This document shows positions 16,537 to 24,421 of a DNA stretch of 64,000 nt, in pieces. Each line of letters starts with the position of its first letter. The stretch's first letter is position 1. Both the position numbers and the translations under genes were made by a program. The stretch is from assembly GCA_965660675.1 (NCBI GenBank), contig CBFIAU010000004.1, positions 167,623 through 231,622 of the forward strand. The letters run 5' to 3'. Origin of the DNA: UBA12202 sp002691725. Its GTDB lineage: Bacteria; Pseudomonadota; Alphaproteobacteria; Puniceispirillales; UBA1172. The notes under the pieces were generated by a model. The model ran no database searches, was not told the DNA's origin, and saw only the letters and a program-made list of their open reading frames with translations.

Positions 16537-17034
16537 TCAGGCGATCACCTGAAACCGCCCATAGCTCCGCTTAGAATAAACTAATGCATCACCTTCTTCA
16601 GGGTGATGAATACTAACCACGCCGCCGATAAAGATATAATGTGTTCCGACACGCTCGACTTGATAGAGCTTACAATCAAATGACACCAAGGCATCGCTCA
16701 AGATCGGCACACCGGTTTCTAGTTTGTGCCAATTAAGATGACTAAACTTGCTTTCTGGCTCAGACAAGCGGCCAGCAAAAATATCAGAGATATGGGATTG
16801 ATCAGACCTTAGCATGTTCACGGCAAAGGCCTTGTTTTCCATAATCGCATCCGCGGCAGAGCTTTGGTGATGAATACAGATGAGCAAAGTAGGATCATCC
16901 ATATCTGCCGAAACAGATGACATCGCCGACACAGTAACGCCATGCTGACCAGCGGTGCCATCAGTCGTCACCACATAGACGGTGGTTCCTGCCGCCGACA
17001 TAGCCTTAATAAATTGGTCGCGGATTTCGTCCAT
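16537..17034 (-). CDS. Flavin reductase, HpaC-like component of a two-component monooxygenase
   Basis: 165 residues with the FMN-binding split-barrel flavin reductase pattern: VVTTDGTAGQHGVTVSAMSS near residues 22-41, DPTLLICIHHQSSAADAI near 47-64, FAVNML near 70 and HYIFIGGVV near 130. It should reduce FAD or FMN with NAD(P)H and pass it to the oxygenase encoded 47 bases upstream on the same strand. The pair is typical of 4-hydroxyphenylacetate hydroxylase and related systems. Cytoplasmic. The gene lies between the oxygenase and aldehyde dehydrogenase genes in one operon. Confidence 0.9.
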   Translation of the reverse strand: MDEIRDQFIKAMSAAGTTVYVVTTDGTAGQHGVTVSAMSSVSADMDDPTLLICIHHQSSAADAIMENKAFAVNMLRSDQSHISDIFAGRLSEPESKFSHLNWHKLETGVPILSDALVSFDCKLYQVERVGTHYIFIGGVVSIHHPEEGDALVYSKRSYGRFQVIA

Positions 17035-17081
17035 ATGTATATTCCCAATATAACGCCGCTTATTTTTAGGTGGCGGATATC

Positions 17082-18617
17082 TTATTCAGCGGCTAAATCT
17101 TTGCTGTCATCAAACCATTGTCTGACGGCTCTGTCACCTTTTTTACCTTCGGTTCCATCAAGGACACGATCAGATAAATCAGCGCCTTCTTTAACAAAGT
17201 TAAGCGCACCATCCCATTCATAATTTCGATACACCGCCCCAAGATGCGCGGTTGGCGGGCTTTGTGCAAAAAGCTGAAAGGTCAGACGGTGGCCAGCATA
17301 ATCGGAGTTAAGCAAATCACGGGCATAGGCTAGTAACTTGCGGCGATCCTCAGCCAGCCATTTATCGTTAATGGTATAAAACTTTTCCATCCAGGGCCGT
17401 GTGTCTTCTGACTCGAATGAGGCAACATTAGGCGTCACACAAATCTGTCCGCCACATAGCTCACGGGTCAAATGCGTCATCGTTGGCAGGTTAGACATGG
17501 CATGATATCGGCCAGTCATCAACAGCGACTGATTAGGCATCAGCAAACCTGCGGGTGACGTTTCACCTAAGGCAATCGCCGCTGTCAAATGCGCATTAAT
17601 GCCCTCACGCCAGACCGCCAGTTGCGATAGTTTTTCCTGAACTGCAGGGATTTTTTCAAGCCCTGTCTGGCGGATATTAAATAACGCCGTGCCGATCATC
17701 TGATCAGCTTGTTTTAATGTCCGCTGAACAAAGGCAAATGCCGAATAGCGGTGCAAGGTTGCGCGGATAAATGTGGCGGCCTTGGTGTGCCGATAGAACA
17801 GCACGTTTTCCCATGGCACCAGAACATTATCAAAAATGACCAAAGTATCAACTTCATCAAACTTGTTCGATAGCGGATAATCACGATGATCAGAGCGTGG
17901 GCAACCGCCCCGCGCACCAGCAAATCCTGTCCGGCAAATAAACTTCAGGTTAGGTGAGTTCAGATCACAGATAAAGCCAAGCGCATAATCAGACAGTTTG
18001 CTGTCACCCCAATTGGCGATGGTCGGCTTTGTGAACGCCTGATTAGCATAGGCGGCGGCGGTTTCATATTTGGCGCCTCTAACAACAATCCCCTCATCAG
18101 TTTCCTTTACCACATGGAGAAGCATATCAGGGTCTTGATCTTGCGGTGCTAATGACCGATCACCTTTTGGGTCAGTATTGGCAGACACATGAAACGGATC
18201 ATTTTTCAGCACCTGAAAAATATGATTCTCAATATTTTTGGAAAATTGGGGGTCAACTTCGTTAAGCACATCTTGACCATCATAAAGCGACCACATCTCA
18301 CCAACGGTTTCATCACCAACGCGCGTCACCACACCGCCAACATCCTCAAGCACAGCGTCAGTCGCCCGGCGCTTTGCCCACCAGTCATCCTGAGTGAAAG
18401 GCAGAGCATTACCGATAGCATTAATCTCACCCTGATCTTCGACTGTCATGACGTCCCTGGTGTCCGGATCATGCGCCATGTCGTAAATGCGGGCACGAAT
18501 ATCAATTAAGGGCTTGAACATCGGATGCGCCGTGACGTCTTTAACGCGCTGGCCATCCATGTAAACCTCACGATTGTCGCGGATGGAATCTTTATATTCT
18601 TCGCCAGTTCTAATCAT
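17082..18617 (-). CDS. hpaB: 4-hydroxyphenylacetate 3-monooxygenase-family oxygenase (HpaB-like)
   Basis: About 511 residues from the ATG at 18617, preferred because GAGGA lies seven bases upstream; the ATG at 18653 has none. The HpaB/PvcC family is recognisable from RTGEEYKDSIRDNREVYMDG at the N-terminus, SDHRDYPLSNKFDE near residue 255 and DTLVIFDNVLVPWENV just after. Family members hydroxylate phenols using reduced FAD supplied by a small reductase, here encoded next. A phenolic substrate such as tyramine or hydroxyphenylacetate would fit the amine theme but is inference. The promoter region upstream is shared with the divergent polyamine transporter operon. Confidence 0.88.
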   Translation of the reverse strand: MIRTGEEYKDSIRDNREVYMDGQRVKDVTAHPMFKPLIDIRARIYDMAHDPDTRDVMTVEDQGEINAIGNALPFTQDDWWAKRRATDAVLEDVGGVVTRVGDETVGEMWSLYDGQDVLNEVDPQFSKNIENHIFQVLKNDPFHVSANTDPKGDRSLAPQDQDPDMLLHVVKETDEGIVVRGAKYETAAAYANQAFTKPTIANWGDSKLSDYALGFICDLNSPNLKFICRTGFAGARGGCPRSDHRDYPLSNKFDEVDTLVIFDNVLVPWENVLFYRHTKAATFIRATLHRYSAFAFVQRTLKQADQMIGTALFNIRQTGLEKIPAVQEKLSQLAVWREGINAHLTAAIALGETSPAGLLMPNQSLLMTGRYHAMSNLPTMTHLTRELCGGQICVTPNVASFESEDTRPWMEKFYTINDKWLAEDRRKLLAYARDLLNSDYAGHRLTFQLFAQSPPTAHLGAVYRNYEWDGALNFVKEGADLSDRVLDGTEGKKGDRAVRQWFDDSKDLAAE

Positions 18618-18850
18618 GATGAAATCCTCATAAAAAATGCCTACCCTTATCATTTGATAAATATATCATTGATTAAACAAGCATCATTATTCAATTCATT
18701 GATTAGGATAAACCTAATTTACTTTAAATGAAAGTAGTTTTGAATGATGATAAGGATTGAGAACGATCTTGCCATGACGAATACATTTATGCACCATATA
18801 GTAATCATGGTTCATGATAAGGTTTAAACAAAAGTAGATGGGGAATTGTG
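18618..18850. promoter_or_regulatory. Divergent control region between hpaB and potA
   Basis: An AT-rich spacer. It holds the 13-base motif at 18697-18709 (reverse complement of ATCCTAATCAATG) and a partial copy (CATTGATTA) about 30 bases away, starting at 18667. The 9-mer ATGATAAGG occurs at 18747-18755 and 18814-18822, and its reverse complement at 18645-18653. Repeated motifs facing both genes suggest shared control. No single promoter could be fixed with confidence. Confidence 0.5.
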
Positions 18851-19996
18851 ATGGATAAAGCCAGTCAAGCCAATACCACCAAAACACATGCCATTGACAT
18901 TTTATCAGTTACGAAAATCTATCCGCATCGGACGCATCCTGTAACCGCCTTAAACGATATCAGCTTTGCTATTGAGGATAATGAGTTCTTTACCCTGTTG
19001 GGGCCGTCGGGCTGTGGCAAGACAACCTTGCTCCGCATGATTGGCGGCTTTGAAGGGATTACCAAAGGTCAGATACAGCTTTATGGCGAAGATATCAGCA
19101 CCTTACAGCCGAACCAACGGCCGATTAATACGGTCTTTCAGCAATATGCGCTGTTTCCGCATCTGACGGTTTTTGAAAATGTGGCTTTTGGGCTGAAACG
19201 CTTAGGCCGAGATAGAGCCTTTATTCACCAGCAGACTGAGGCCATGCTTGAGCTTATCCGAATGGCAGATTTCGCGCATCGCAAACCTAATCAGCTCTCA
19301 GGCGGTCAGCAGCAGCGTGTTGCTTTGGCGCGCGCCCTCGCCCCTCAGCCCAAAGTTTTATTGCTGGATGAGCCCCTATCAGCTCTTGATCTTAAATTGC
19401 GGCAAGCCATGCGCGAAGAATTAAAGGATATTCAGAAAAAAACAGGCATTACCTTTATTTTTGTGACCCATGATCAAGAAGAAGCTTTGACCATGTCTGA
19501 CCGCATCGCCGTCATGAGTAATGGTGAGGTTCAGCAAATTGGCACGGCAACAGATATCTATGATCATCCGGTTAATCATTTTGTCGCAACCTTTATTGGT
19601 GAGGCCAATATCCTTCGTGTCAAAGTGACCAAAACAAATCAGAACAGCATCACCGCCGCGCTTGCGGCTGGTGGGGGCAGTGTTAGCATCGCAACTGACC
19701 TCGCCATGACAAAAGGCCAGAATATCAGCCTTATGATCAGGCCTGAACGGGTCAAGATTGGTAAACCTGGCCGCGCTAAATCGGCACTTTCCGGGGTTGT
19801 CCAATCCATTTCCTACCTTGGCACCGACACCCAGCTGCATGTCAGCCTGAATGCGGCCAGAGGCGCCAAACAGGATAAAGTTGAGATGATTATTGCCAGA
19901 CAGCAAAACCATGGTGATGGCGGCTCACCATTTCAAAAAGGTGATGCGGTTAGCGTCACCATTGCTGAAAACGCACTTCGCATTTTACAAGACTAG
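18851..19996 (+). CDS. potA: Polyamine ABC transporter ATP-binding protein (PotA/PotG-like)
   Basis: About 381 residues. Walker A is GPSGCGKTT near residue 51, the signature is LSGGQQQRVALARAL, and Walker B ends VLLLDEP, followed by the switch histidine in FIFVTHDQEEA. The C-terminal 130 residues form the TOBE-type regulatory domain typical of spermidine/putrescine importers. The ATG at 18851 is chosen over the GTG one codon earlier since a GGGGA ribosome site precedes it. First of four genes ordered potA-potB-potC-potD. It energises uptake in the inner membrane complex. Confidence 0.94.
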   Translation: MDKASQANTTKTHAIDILSVTKIYPHRTHPVTALNDISFAIEDNEFFTLLGPSGCGKTTLLRMIGGFEGITKGQIQLYGEDISTLQPNQRPINTVFQQYALFPHLTVFENVAFGLKRLGRDRAFIHQQTEAMLELIRMADFAHRKPNQLSGGQQQRVALARALAPQPKVLLLDEPLSALDLKLRQAMREELKDIQKKTGITFIFVTHDQEEALTMSDRIAVMSNGEVQQIGTATDIYDHPVNHFVATFIGEANILRVKVTKTNQNSITAALAAGGGSVSIATDLAMTKGQNISLMIRPERVKIGKPGRAKSALSGVVQSISYLGTDTQLHVSLNAARGAKQDKVEMIIARQQNHGDGGSPFQKGDAVSVTIAENALRILQD

Positions 19997-20031
19997 AATC
20001 TGACAAAACCAATAGGAGCTTCAGCAGAATA

Positions 20032-20973
20032 ATGGCAGGGATTATCAATCAAACCAGCAAGACGACAGATGGCGCGCAGACATCTATTGTTGATGGCAAG
20101 CAACATATTTTACTGCTGCCAGCGTGGGTGATCATTGGCGTTCTTTTGGTCATCCCTGTGTTGCTGATGCTTGTTTATTCCTTCTTGACCCAAGATTTTC
20201 GTGGCGGCGTGATATGGGAGTTTTCGCTTGAAGCCTATGATCAGTTTTTCTTTGATCGCGGGCTTTTTGGAGATGAGCCACCAAGCCTGGAATGGACATA
20301 TATCGGTATTTTCTGGCGCTCATTCCTGCAAGCGCTTTTTGCCATGATTTTTTGCTTTCTTATTGGCTTTCCGACCGCCTATTTCATTGCGACGCGGGCG
20401 CCACAATCACGGTCATTCTGGCTCTTTCTGGTCACTATTCCCTATTGGGTCAATCTGCTCATCCGGACGGTTTCGATGAAGTTTCTGATCCGAGATAACG
20501 GCCCGATTAACACATGGCTGTTATCGGGCGGCATCATTGATGAGCCGATTAGCATGATCAACACCAATTTTGCCATCCAGCTTGGCTTATTCTACTCATA
20601 TCTGCCATTCATGGTTCTGCCCATTTATGCCTCAATAGAACGCTATAATTTCGCCTTGTCAGAAGCCGCAGCAGATTTGTATTCAAGCCGCTGGGTGACG
20701 CTATTCAAGATTGTCATTCCATCGGTAAAGCCCGGTATTATTGCCGGCTGTATATTGGTTTTCATCCCCAGTCTTGGGGCATTTCTGGCGCCTGACTTAT
20801 TGGGCGGAGCCAAGAATTTCATGATCGGTTCACTGGTCGAGGAACAATTCAAAGGCCAAGCTGGTGACTGGCCATTTGGCGCCGCCGTATCAATGATCCT
20901 GTTGTCGATCATTATGGTCATCTTGCTGTTTTATGCACGCGCCCAGATCAGACAAAATGATGGTGGGCATTAA
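20032..20973 (+). CDS. potB: Polyamine ABC transporter permease (PotB/PotH-like)
   Basis: 313 residues, six predicted membrane segments starting near residue 32. The EAA loop that docks with the ATPase is visible as ALSEAAADLYSSRWVTLFKIVIPSVKPG (around residues 208-235). The N-terminal 25 residues are polar and cytoplasmic. AGGAGC is 14 bases before the ATG, a rather long spacing. The next permease gene begins two bases after this stop. Together with PotC it forms the membrane channel for putrescine or spermidine. Confidence 0.93.
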   Translation: MAGIINQTSKTTDGAQTSIVDGKQHILLLPAWVIIGVLLVIPVLLMLVYSFLTQDFRGGVIWEFSLEAYDQFFFDRGLFGDEPPSLEWTYIGIFWRSFLQALFAMIFCFLIGFPTAYFIATRAPQSRSFWLFLVTIPYWVNLLIRTVSMKFLIRDNGPINTWLLSGGIIDEPISMINTNFAIQLGLFYSYLPFMVLPIYASIERYNFALSEAAADLYSSRWVTLFKIVIPSVKPGIIAGCILVFIPSLGAFLAPDLLGGAKNFMIGSLVEEQFKGQAGDWPFGAAVSMILLSIIMVILLFYARAQIRQNDGGH

Positions 20974-20974
20974 C

Positions 20975-21787
20975 ATGGCTAATGCTTCTGAACGTATCCG
21001 CTGGTATCCGGGCTTTCGCGGGATTGCGCTAATCTGCCTGGTGATTCTTTACGCGCCATTGATTATCGTCATGATTTATTCTTTTAATAACTCGCCCTCT
21101 ATTACCATTTGGAAAGGCTTTAGCTTTGTCTGGTATGAGGAAGTGTTTTTTGGCCCTGAATCGGCAAAGTTCAAACAGGCAACAGTGAACTCCCTTATCA
21201 TTGCCGTGCTTGCCGCCATTTCATCAACCACAATCGCCACAGCATCAGCATTAGCCATGATCCGTGGCCGCCGCTTTCGCGGACAGGCAATGACATTTGG
21301 GCTTATTAACTTGCCGCTAATGGTGCCTGAAATTGTCACCGCAGTAGCAACGCTGATCTTTTTTGCCTCAATCGGTTTTGATCGGGGGATATTAAGCATT
21401 CTGCTTGCCCATATCGTCTTTTGCATCCCTTTCGCCTATCTGCCGATAGCCGCGCGTCTGCAAGGCATTGCCAATGTCTATGAACAAGTGGCGCGTGATC
21501 TCTATGCCACGCCCGGGCAAGCCTTTCGGCTGGTTTTACTGCCCATGATGCTGCCGGGAATTCTATCAGGGTTTTTGCTGGCTTTTATCATTTCCCTCGA
21601 TGATTTTATTATTACTAATTTTGTCAAAGGCGCAGGAGTTGAGACGCTACCAACAGCCATATTTGGTGCGATCAAACAAGGCATAAAACCGAATATCATG
21701 GCAATCTCTACGCTGATGTTGGCGGCATCATTTATTCTTGTCTCAATTTCATATTTCATCAGCCGCATCGGCAATCACGATAGATAG
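20975..21787 (+). CDS. potC: Polyamine ABC transporter permease (PotC/PotI-like)
   Basis: About 270 residues with six membrane segments. The EAA loop is seen as YEQVARDLYATPGQAFRLVLLPMMLPG in the last third. I chose the ATG at 20975, one base after the potB stop, over the frame's upstream ATG at 20933, which would overlap potB by 41 bases. The short N-terminus then leads directly into the first helix (IALICLVILYAPLIIVMIYS). It is partner of PotB in the membrane. An 90-base gap with a repeated 13-base motif separates it from potD. Confidence 0.93.
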   Translation: MANASERIRWYPGFRGIALICLVILYAPLIIVMIYSFNNSPSITIWKGFSFVWYEEVFFGPESAKFKQATVNSLIIAVLAAISSTTIATASALAMIRGRRFRGQAMTFGLINLPLMVPEIVTAVATLIFFASIGFDRGILSILLAHIVFCIPFAYLPIAARLQGIANVYEQVARDLYATPGQAFRLVLLPMMLPGILSGFLLAFIISLDDFIITNFVKGAGVETLPTAIFGAIKQGIKPNIMAISTLMLAASFILVSISYFISRIGNHDR

Positions 21788-21791
21788 GAAA

Positions 21792-21804
21792 ATCCTAATC
21801 AATG
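21792..21804. promoter_or_regulatory. Candidate operator copy 2, between potC and potD
   Basis: ATCCTAATCAATG, identical to 2223-2235 and to the reverse complement at 18697-18709. It starts five bases after the potC stop and is followed by ATTAAC, giving a longer match to the hpaB-potA region. Presence in both pot intergenic spacers suggests a regulon site (inference). Confidence 0.4.
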
Positions 21805-21877
21805 ATTAACTAAATTCTCTTTTTTCAAAGCCAACAATTAGATACTCTATTAGAGTTATTCACCAAAGGAGGAAATA

Positions 21878-22912
21878 ATGCGTAAGTTAACAACGATGTT
21901 GGGAGCAGTAGCCATTAGCATGTCTTTTGCACAGAGTGCAATGGCAGAAAAGCTAACGATATATCATTGGTTTGAGTATATCCCACAAGAATTGCTGAAT
22001 AAGTTTACCGCCGAAACAGGTATCGAAGTTGTCATGGATACTTATGATTCTAACGAAGCCTTGCTCGCCAACCTTAAAGCCACAGGCATGGGCAATTATG
22101 ATGTTGCTGTACCAGGTGATTATATGGTCAATATCATGCGTGATGAGGGGATGCTTGATACCTTTACGCCATCTGAGCTAAGCAACTTTAGTAATATTCA
22201 AGACCAGTGGCTGAATGTCAGCTTTGATATGGGTCGCCAGAACTCCGTTCCTTATCAGTGGGGTTCAACCAGTTTCATGGTTGACCGTGAAGTCTATTCA
22301 GGGGACATCAGAACCGCTGATATCATCTTCAATCCGCCTGCTGAATTAAAGGGCAAGATTAATATTCTGGATACCGCAGGGGAAACGCTGGCTTTTGCTT
22401 CACTCTATATGGGTATTCCGCAATGCAGCAACGACAGAAGCGAGCTTAAAAAGCTGAGTGCTATGCTTCAGGACGCAAAGGTAAACTGGGCATCATTCAA
22501 TTCAGATGGCGCCAAGGATGTTTTGGCATCTGGTGATGTCGCCGCCGGTATGATCTGGAATGGATTTGGTGCTAAAGCCAGAGCTGAACGGGCATCGCTT
22601 GAGTATTCCTATCCAAAAGAAGGTTATCTTGTTTGGGCAGATAGTGTTGTTCTGTTGAAAGATGCGCCAAACCGTGATGCGGCATTGAAATTTATGGATT
22701 TCTTGCTTGAGCCGGAAAATGCTGCCACCGTCACCAATTACGCACGTTATACGGCTGGCGTTAAAGGCGTGGAGGAGTTTCTTGACGCTGAGCTAGTGAC
22801 TTCACCAGAAAACAACCCACCAGCAGATGCTCCTGCCGGAACATTTGTTGAAGTCTGTTCACCAGAAACCCAAGCGCTTTATGATGCGATCTGGACACAG
22901 CTGAAAAAATAA
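21878..22912 (+). CDS. potD: Periplasmic polyamine-binding protein (PotD/PotF-like)
   Basis: 344 residues with a clear signal peptide (hydrophobic core residues 8-20, cleavage after AMA). The mature part begins EKLTIYHWFEYIPQELLNKF, the classic PotD/PotF start, and GNYDVAVPGDYMV near residue 75 carries the family's acidic and aromatic polyamine contacts. It captures putrescine or spermidine for the PotABC complex. A very strong ribosome site (AAAGGAGGA) precedes the ATG, consistent with the need for excess binding protein. A terminator follows at 22919-22952. Confidence 0.94.
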   Translation: MRKLTTMLGAVAISMSFAQSAMAEKLTIYHWFEYIPQELLNKFTAETGIEVVMDTYDSNEALLANLKATGMGNYDVAVPGDYMVNIMRDEGMLDTFTPSELSNFSNIQDQWLNVSFDMGRQNSVPYQWGSTSFMVDREVYSGDIRTADIIFNPPAELKGKINILDTAGETLAFASLYMGIPQCSNDRSELKKLSAMLQDAKVNWASFNSDGAKDVLASGDVAAGMIWNGFGAKARAERASLEYSYPKEGYLVWADSVVLLKDAPNRDAALKFMDFLLEPENAATVTNYARYTAGVKGVEEFLDAELVTSPENNPPADAPAGTFVEVCSPETQALYDAIWTQLKK

Positions 22913-22918
22913 TCATAA

Positions 22919-22952
22919 GCCGGCCACGTCGCATCAGATGTGGCCGCTTTTG
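22919..22952 (+). terminator. Rho-independent terminator after potD
   Basis: CGGCCAC at 22921-22927 pairs with GTGGCCG at 22940-22946 around a 12-base loop, followed by a short T-run (CTTTTG). It lies just after the potD stop and argues against the amidase starting at 22938, inside the hairpin. Confidence 0.75.
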
Positions 22953-22973
22953 CCCCCCTTGATCGTATCAAAC

Positions 22974-24419
22974 ATGCAAAAATCCTATCATCATTTATCA
23001 GGGATTGAGATTAGAGACGGTATCGCAAGCGGCAGATTTGATCCATGTCAAATCATGGAACACTGCCTGGCCAGATGTGATGAGGTTCAGCAAAAGCTTA
23101 ACCCTTTCACCGATATTTATCATTCCGATGCCATGGCCGCCGCCCAGATAGTAGCTGAACGGCAAGCAGATGGTCTGCCCATGCGGCCAATGGAAGGCAT
23201 CCCCGTTGCCATTAAAGAGTTCACCCCAATTAAGGGCAAGCGCACAACCCGTGGGTCGGCGGCGCTAGAGCATCACATCGCAGACAGGCAGCCCGTTATT
23301 GTTCAGCGATTGCTTGATGCTGGCGCGATTATTGTTGCCCGCACAACCACGCCTGAATTTGCTCATTCCAGTTTTACCCGCTCACCTCTATTTGGTCATA
23401 CGCTAAACCCATTTGATCCATCCCGAACATCAGGCGGCTCATCTGGCGGGTCTGGAGTTGCGGTTGCGACTGGCTGTGTCCCGCTGGCCGAAGGCACGGA
23501 TATGGGCGGGTCAGTTCGAATTCCAGCGGCGTTTTGCGGTGTTCTTGGCCTCAAGCCTAGCCATGGCCGTATCCCCATGGATATTCTGTCATCTGTATTT
23601 GATACCATCTCTCATTTCGGCCCACTCGCCCGCACCGTCGACGATATGACGCTATTCATGTCTTGCGTTGAAGGCGCTGATGATGCCGATATCATGAGCC
23701 AGATAGCGCCAATTCCCCTTGATAACATAAGCCATGATATGAATAGCAATATTAGCGGCTTACGGATTGCGGCAAGTGTTGATCTGGGATGCTTTCATGT
23801 TGATGCTGACGTTGCTGCCAATTTTGCCAAAAGCCTTGATACGCTAGCCAAGGCTGGCGCCATTATCACCCCTGTTGAGATTGCCTTTACGGCCGAGATG
23901 GTTGATGCGTGGTATGATTACTGGTGCGTTTATCTGGCCGCCGCCGCAGAAGATCTGCTGCCCGAATATCGAGAGGCGATGGACCCTGATTTTCTTGAGC
24001 TTGTGGATAGAGGATTAAGCCTAAGCGCGGTTGCTTATCGCCGCCTTGATGAGGTGCGAACGACTCAATGGCATGCCTTTATAGCGGCGATAGCTGATCA
24101 TGATATGCTGGCTTGCCCGACCATGGCCTTGCCCGCGCCGCCCTATCAAGACAAAGAACTTGATTACACAAGCACCGATGCTGATGGTAAGCTACATGCG
24201 CTGGATATGACCTGCTTGTTTAATTCTATTGGTCAATGTCCGGCGCTGAGTGTGCCTAGCGGCTTAACCGCATCTGGACTGCCAACAGCAATTCAGCTCA
24301 TTGGGCGGCGCTTTGATGACGCAACGCCCATGCGCGTTGCCCGAAGCCTGGAGCAAAATCAACCGTGGATTGATCACTTAAATGCCTGTGATCATGTACT
24401 ATTAAATATGGAGGAATAG
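22974..24419 (+). CDS. Amidase signature family hydrolase
   Basis: About 481 residues. The Ser-cisSer-Lys triad is seen: lysine in VAIKEFTP (about residue 80), the glycine- and serine-rich GGSSGGSGVAVA (about 158) and the nucleophile serine in GTDMGGSVRIPAAFCG (about 181). Start at the ATG at 22974; the alternative at 22938 falls inside the potD terminator. The gene ends where the flavoprotein gene begins (TAG/GTG overlap), so it is coupled to amine oxidation genes. A role in releasing amines from amides, perhaps acylated polyamines, is inference; the family hydrolyses many amides. Confidence 0.9.
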   Translation: MQKSYHHLSGIEIRDGIASGRFDPCQIMEHCLARCDEVQQKLNPFTDIYHSDAMAAAQIVAERQADGLPMRPMEGIPVAIKEFTPIKGKRTTRGSAALEHHIADRQPVIVQRLLDAGAIIVARTTTPEFAHSSFTRSPLFGHTLNPFDPSRTSGGSSGGSGVAVATGCVPLAEGTDMGGSVRIPAAFCGVLGLKPSHGRIPMDILSSVFDTISHFGPLARTVDDMTLFMSCVEGADDADIMSQIAPIPLDNISHDMNSNISGLRIAASVDLGCFHVDADVAANFAKSLDTLAKAGAIITPVEIAFTAEMVDAWYDYWCVYLAAAAEDLLPEYREAMDPDFLELVDRGLSLSAVAYRRLDEVRTTQWHAFIAAIADHDMLACPTMALPAPPYQDKELDYTSTDADGKLHALDMTCLFNSIGQCPALSVPSGLTASGLPTAIQLIGRRFDDATPMRVARSLEQNQPWIDHLNACDHVLLNMEE

Positions 24420-24421
24420 TG

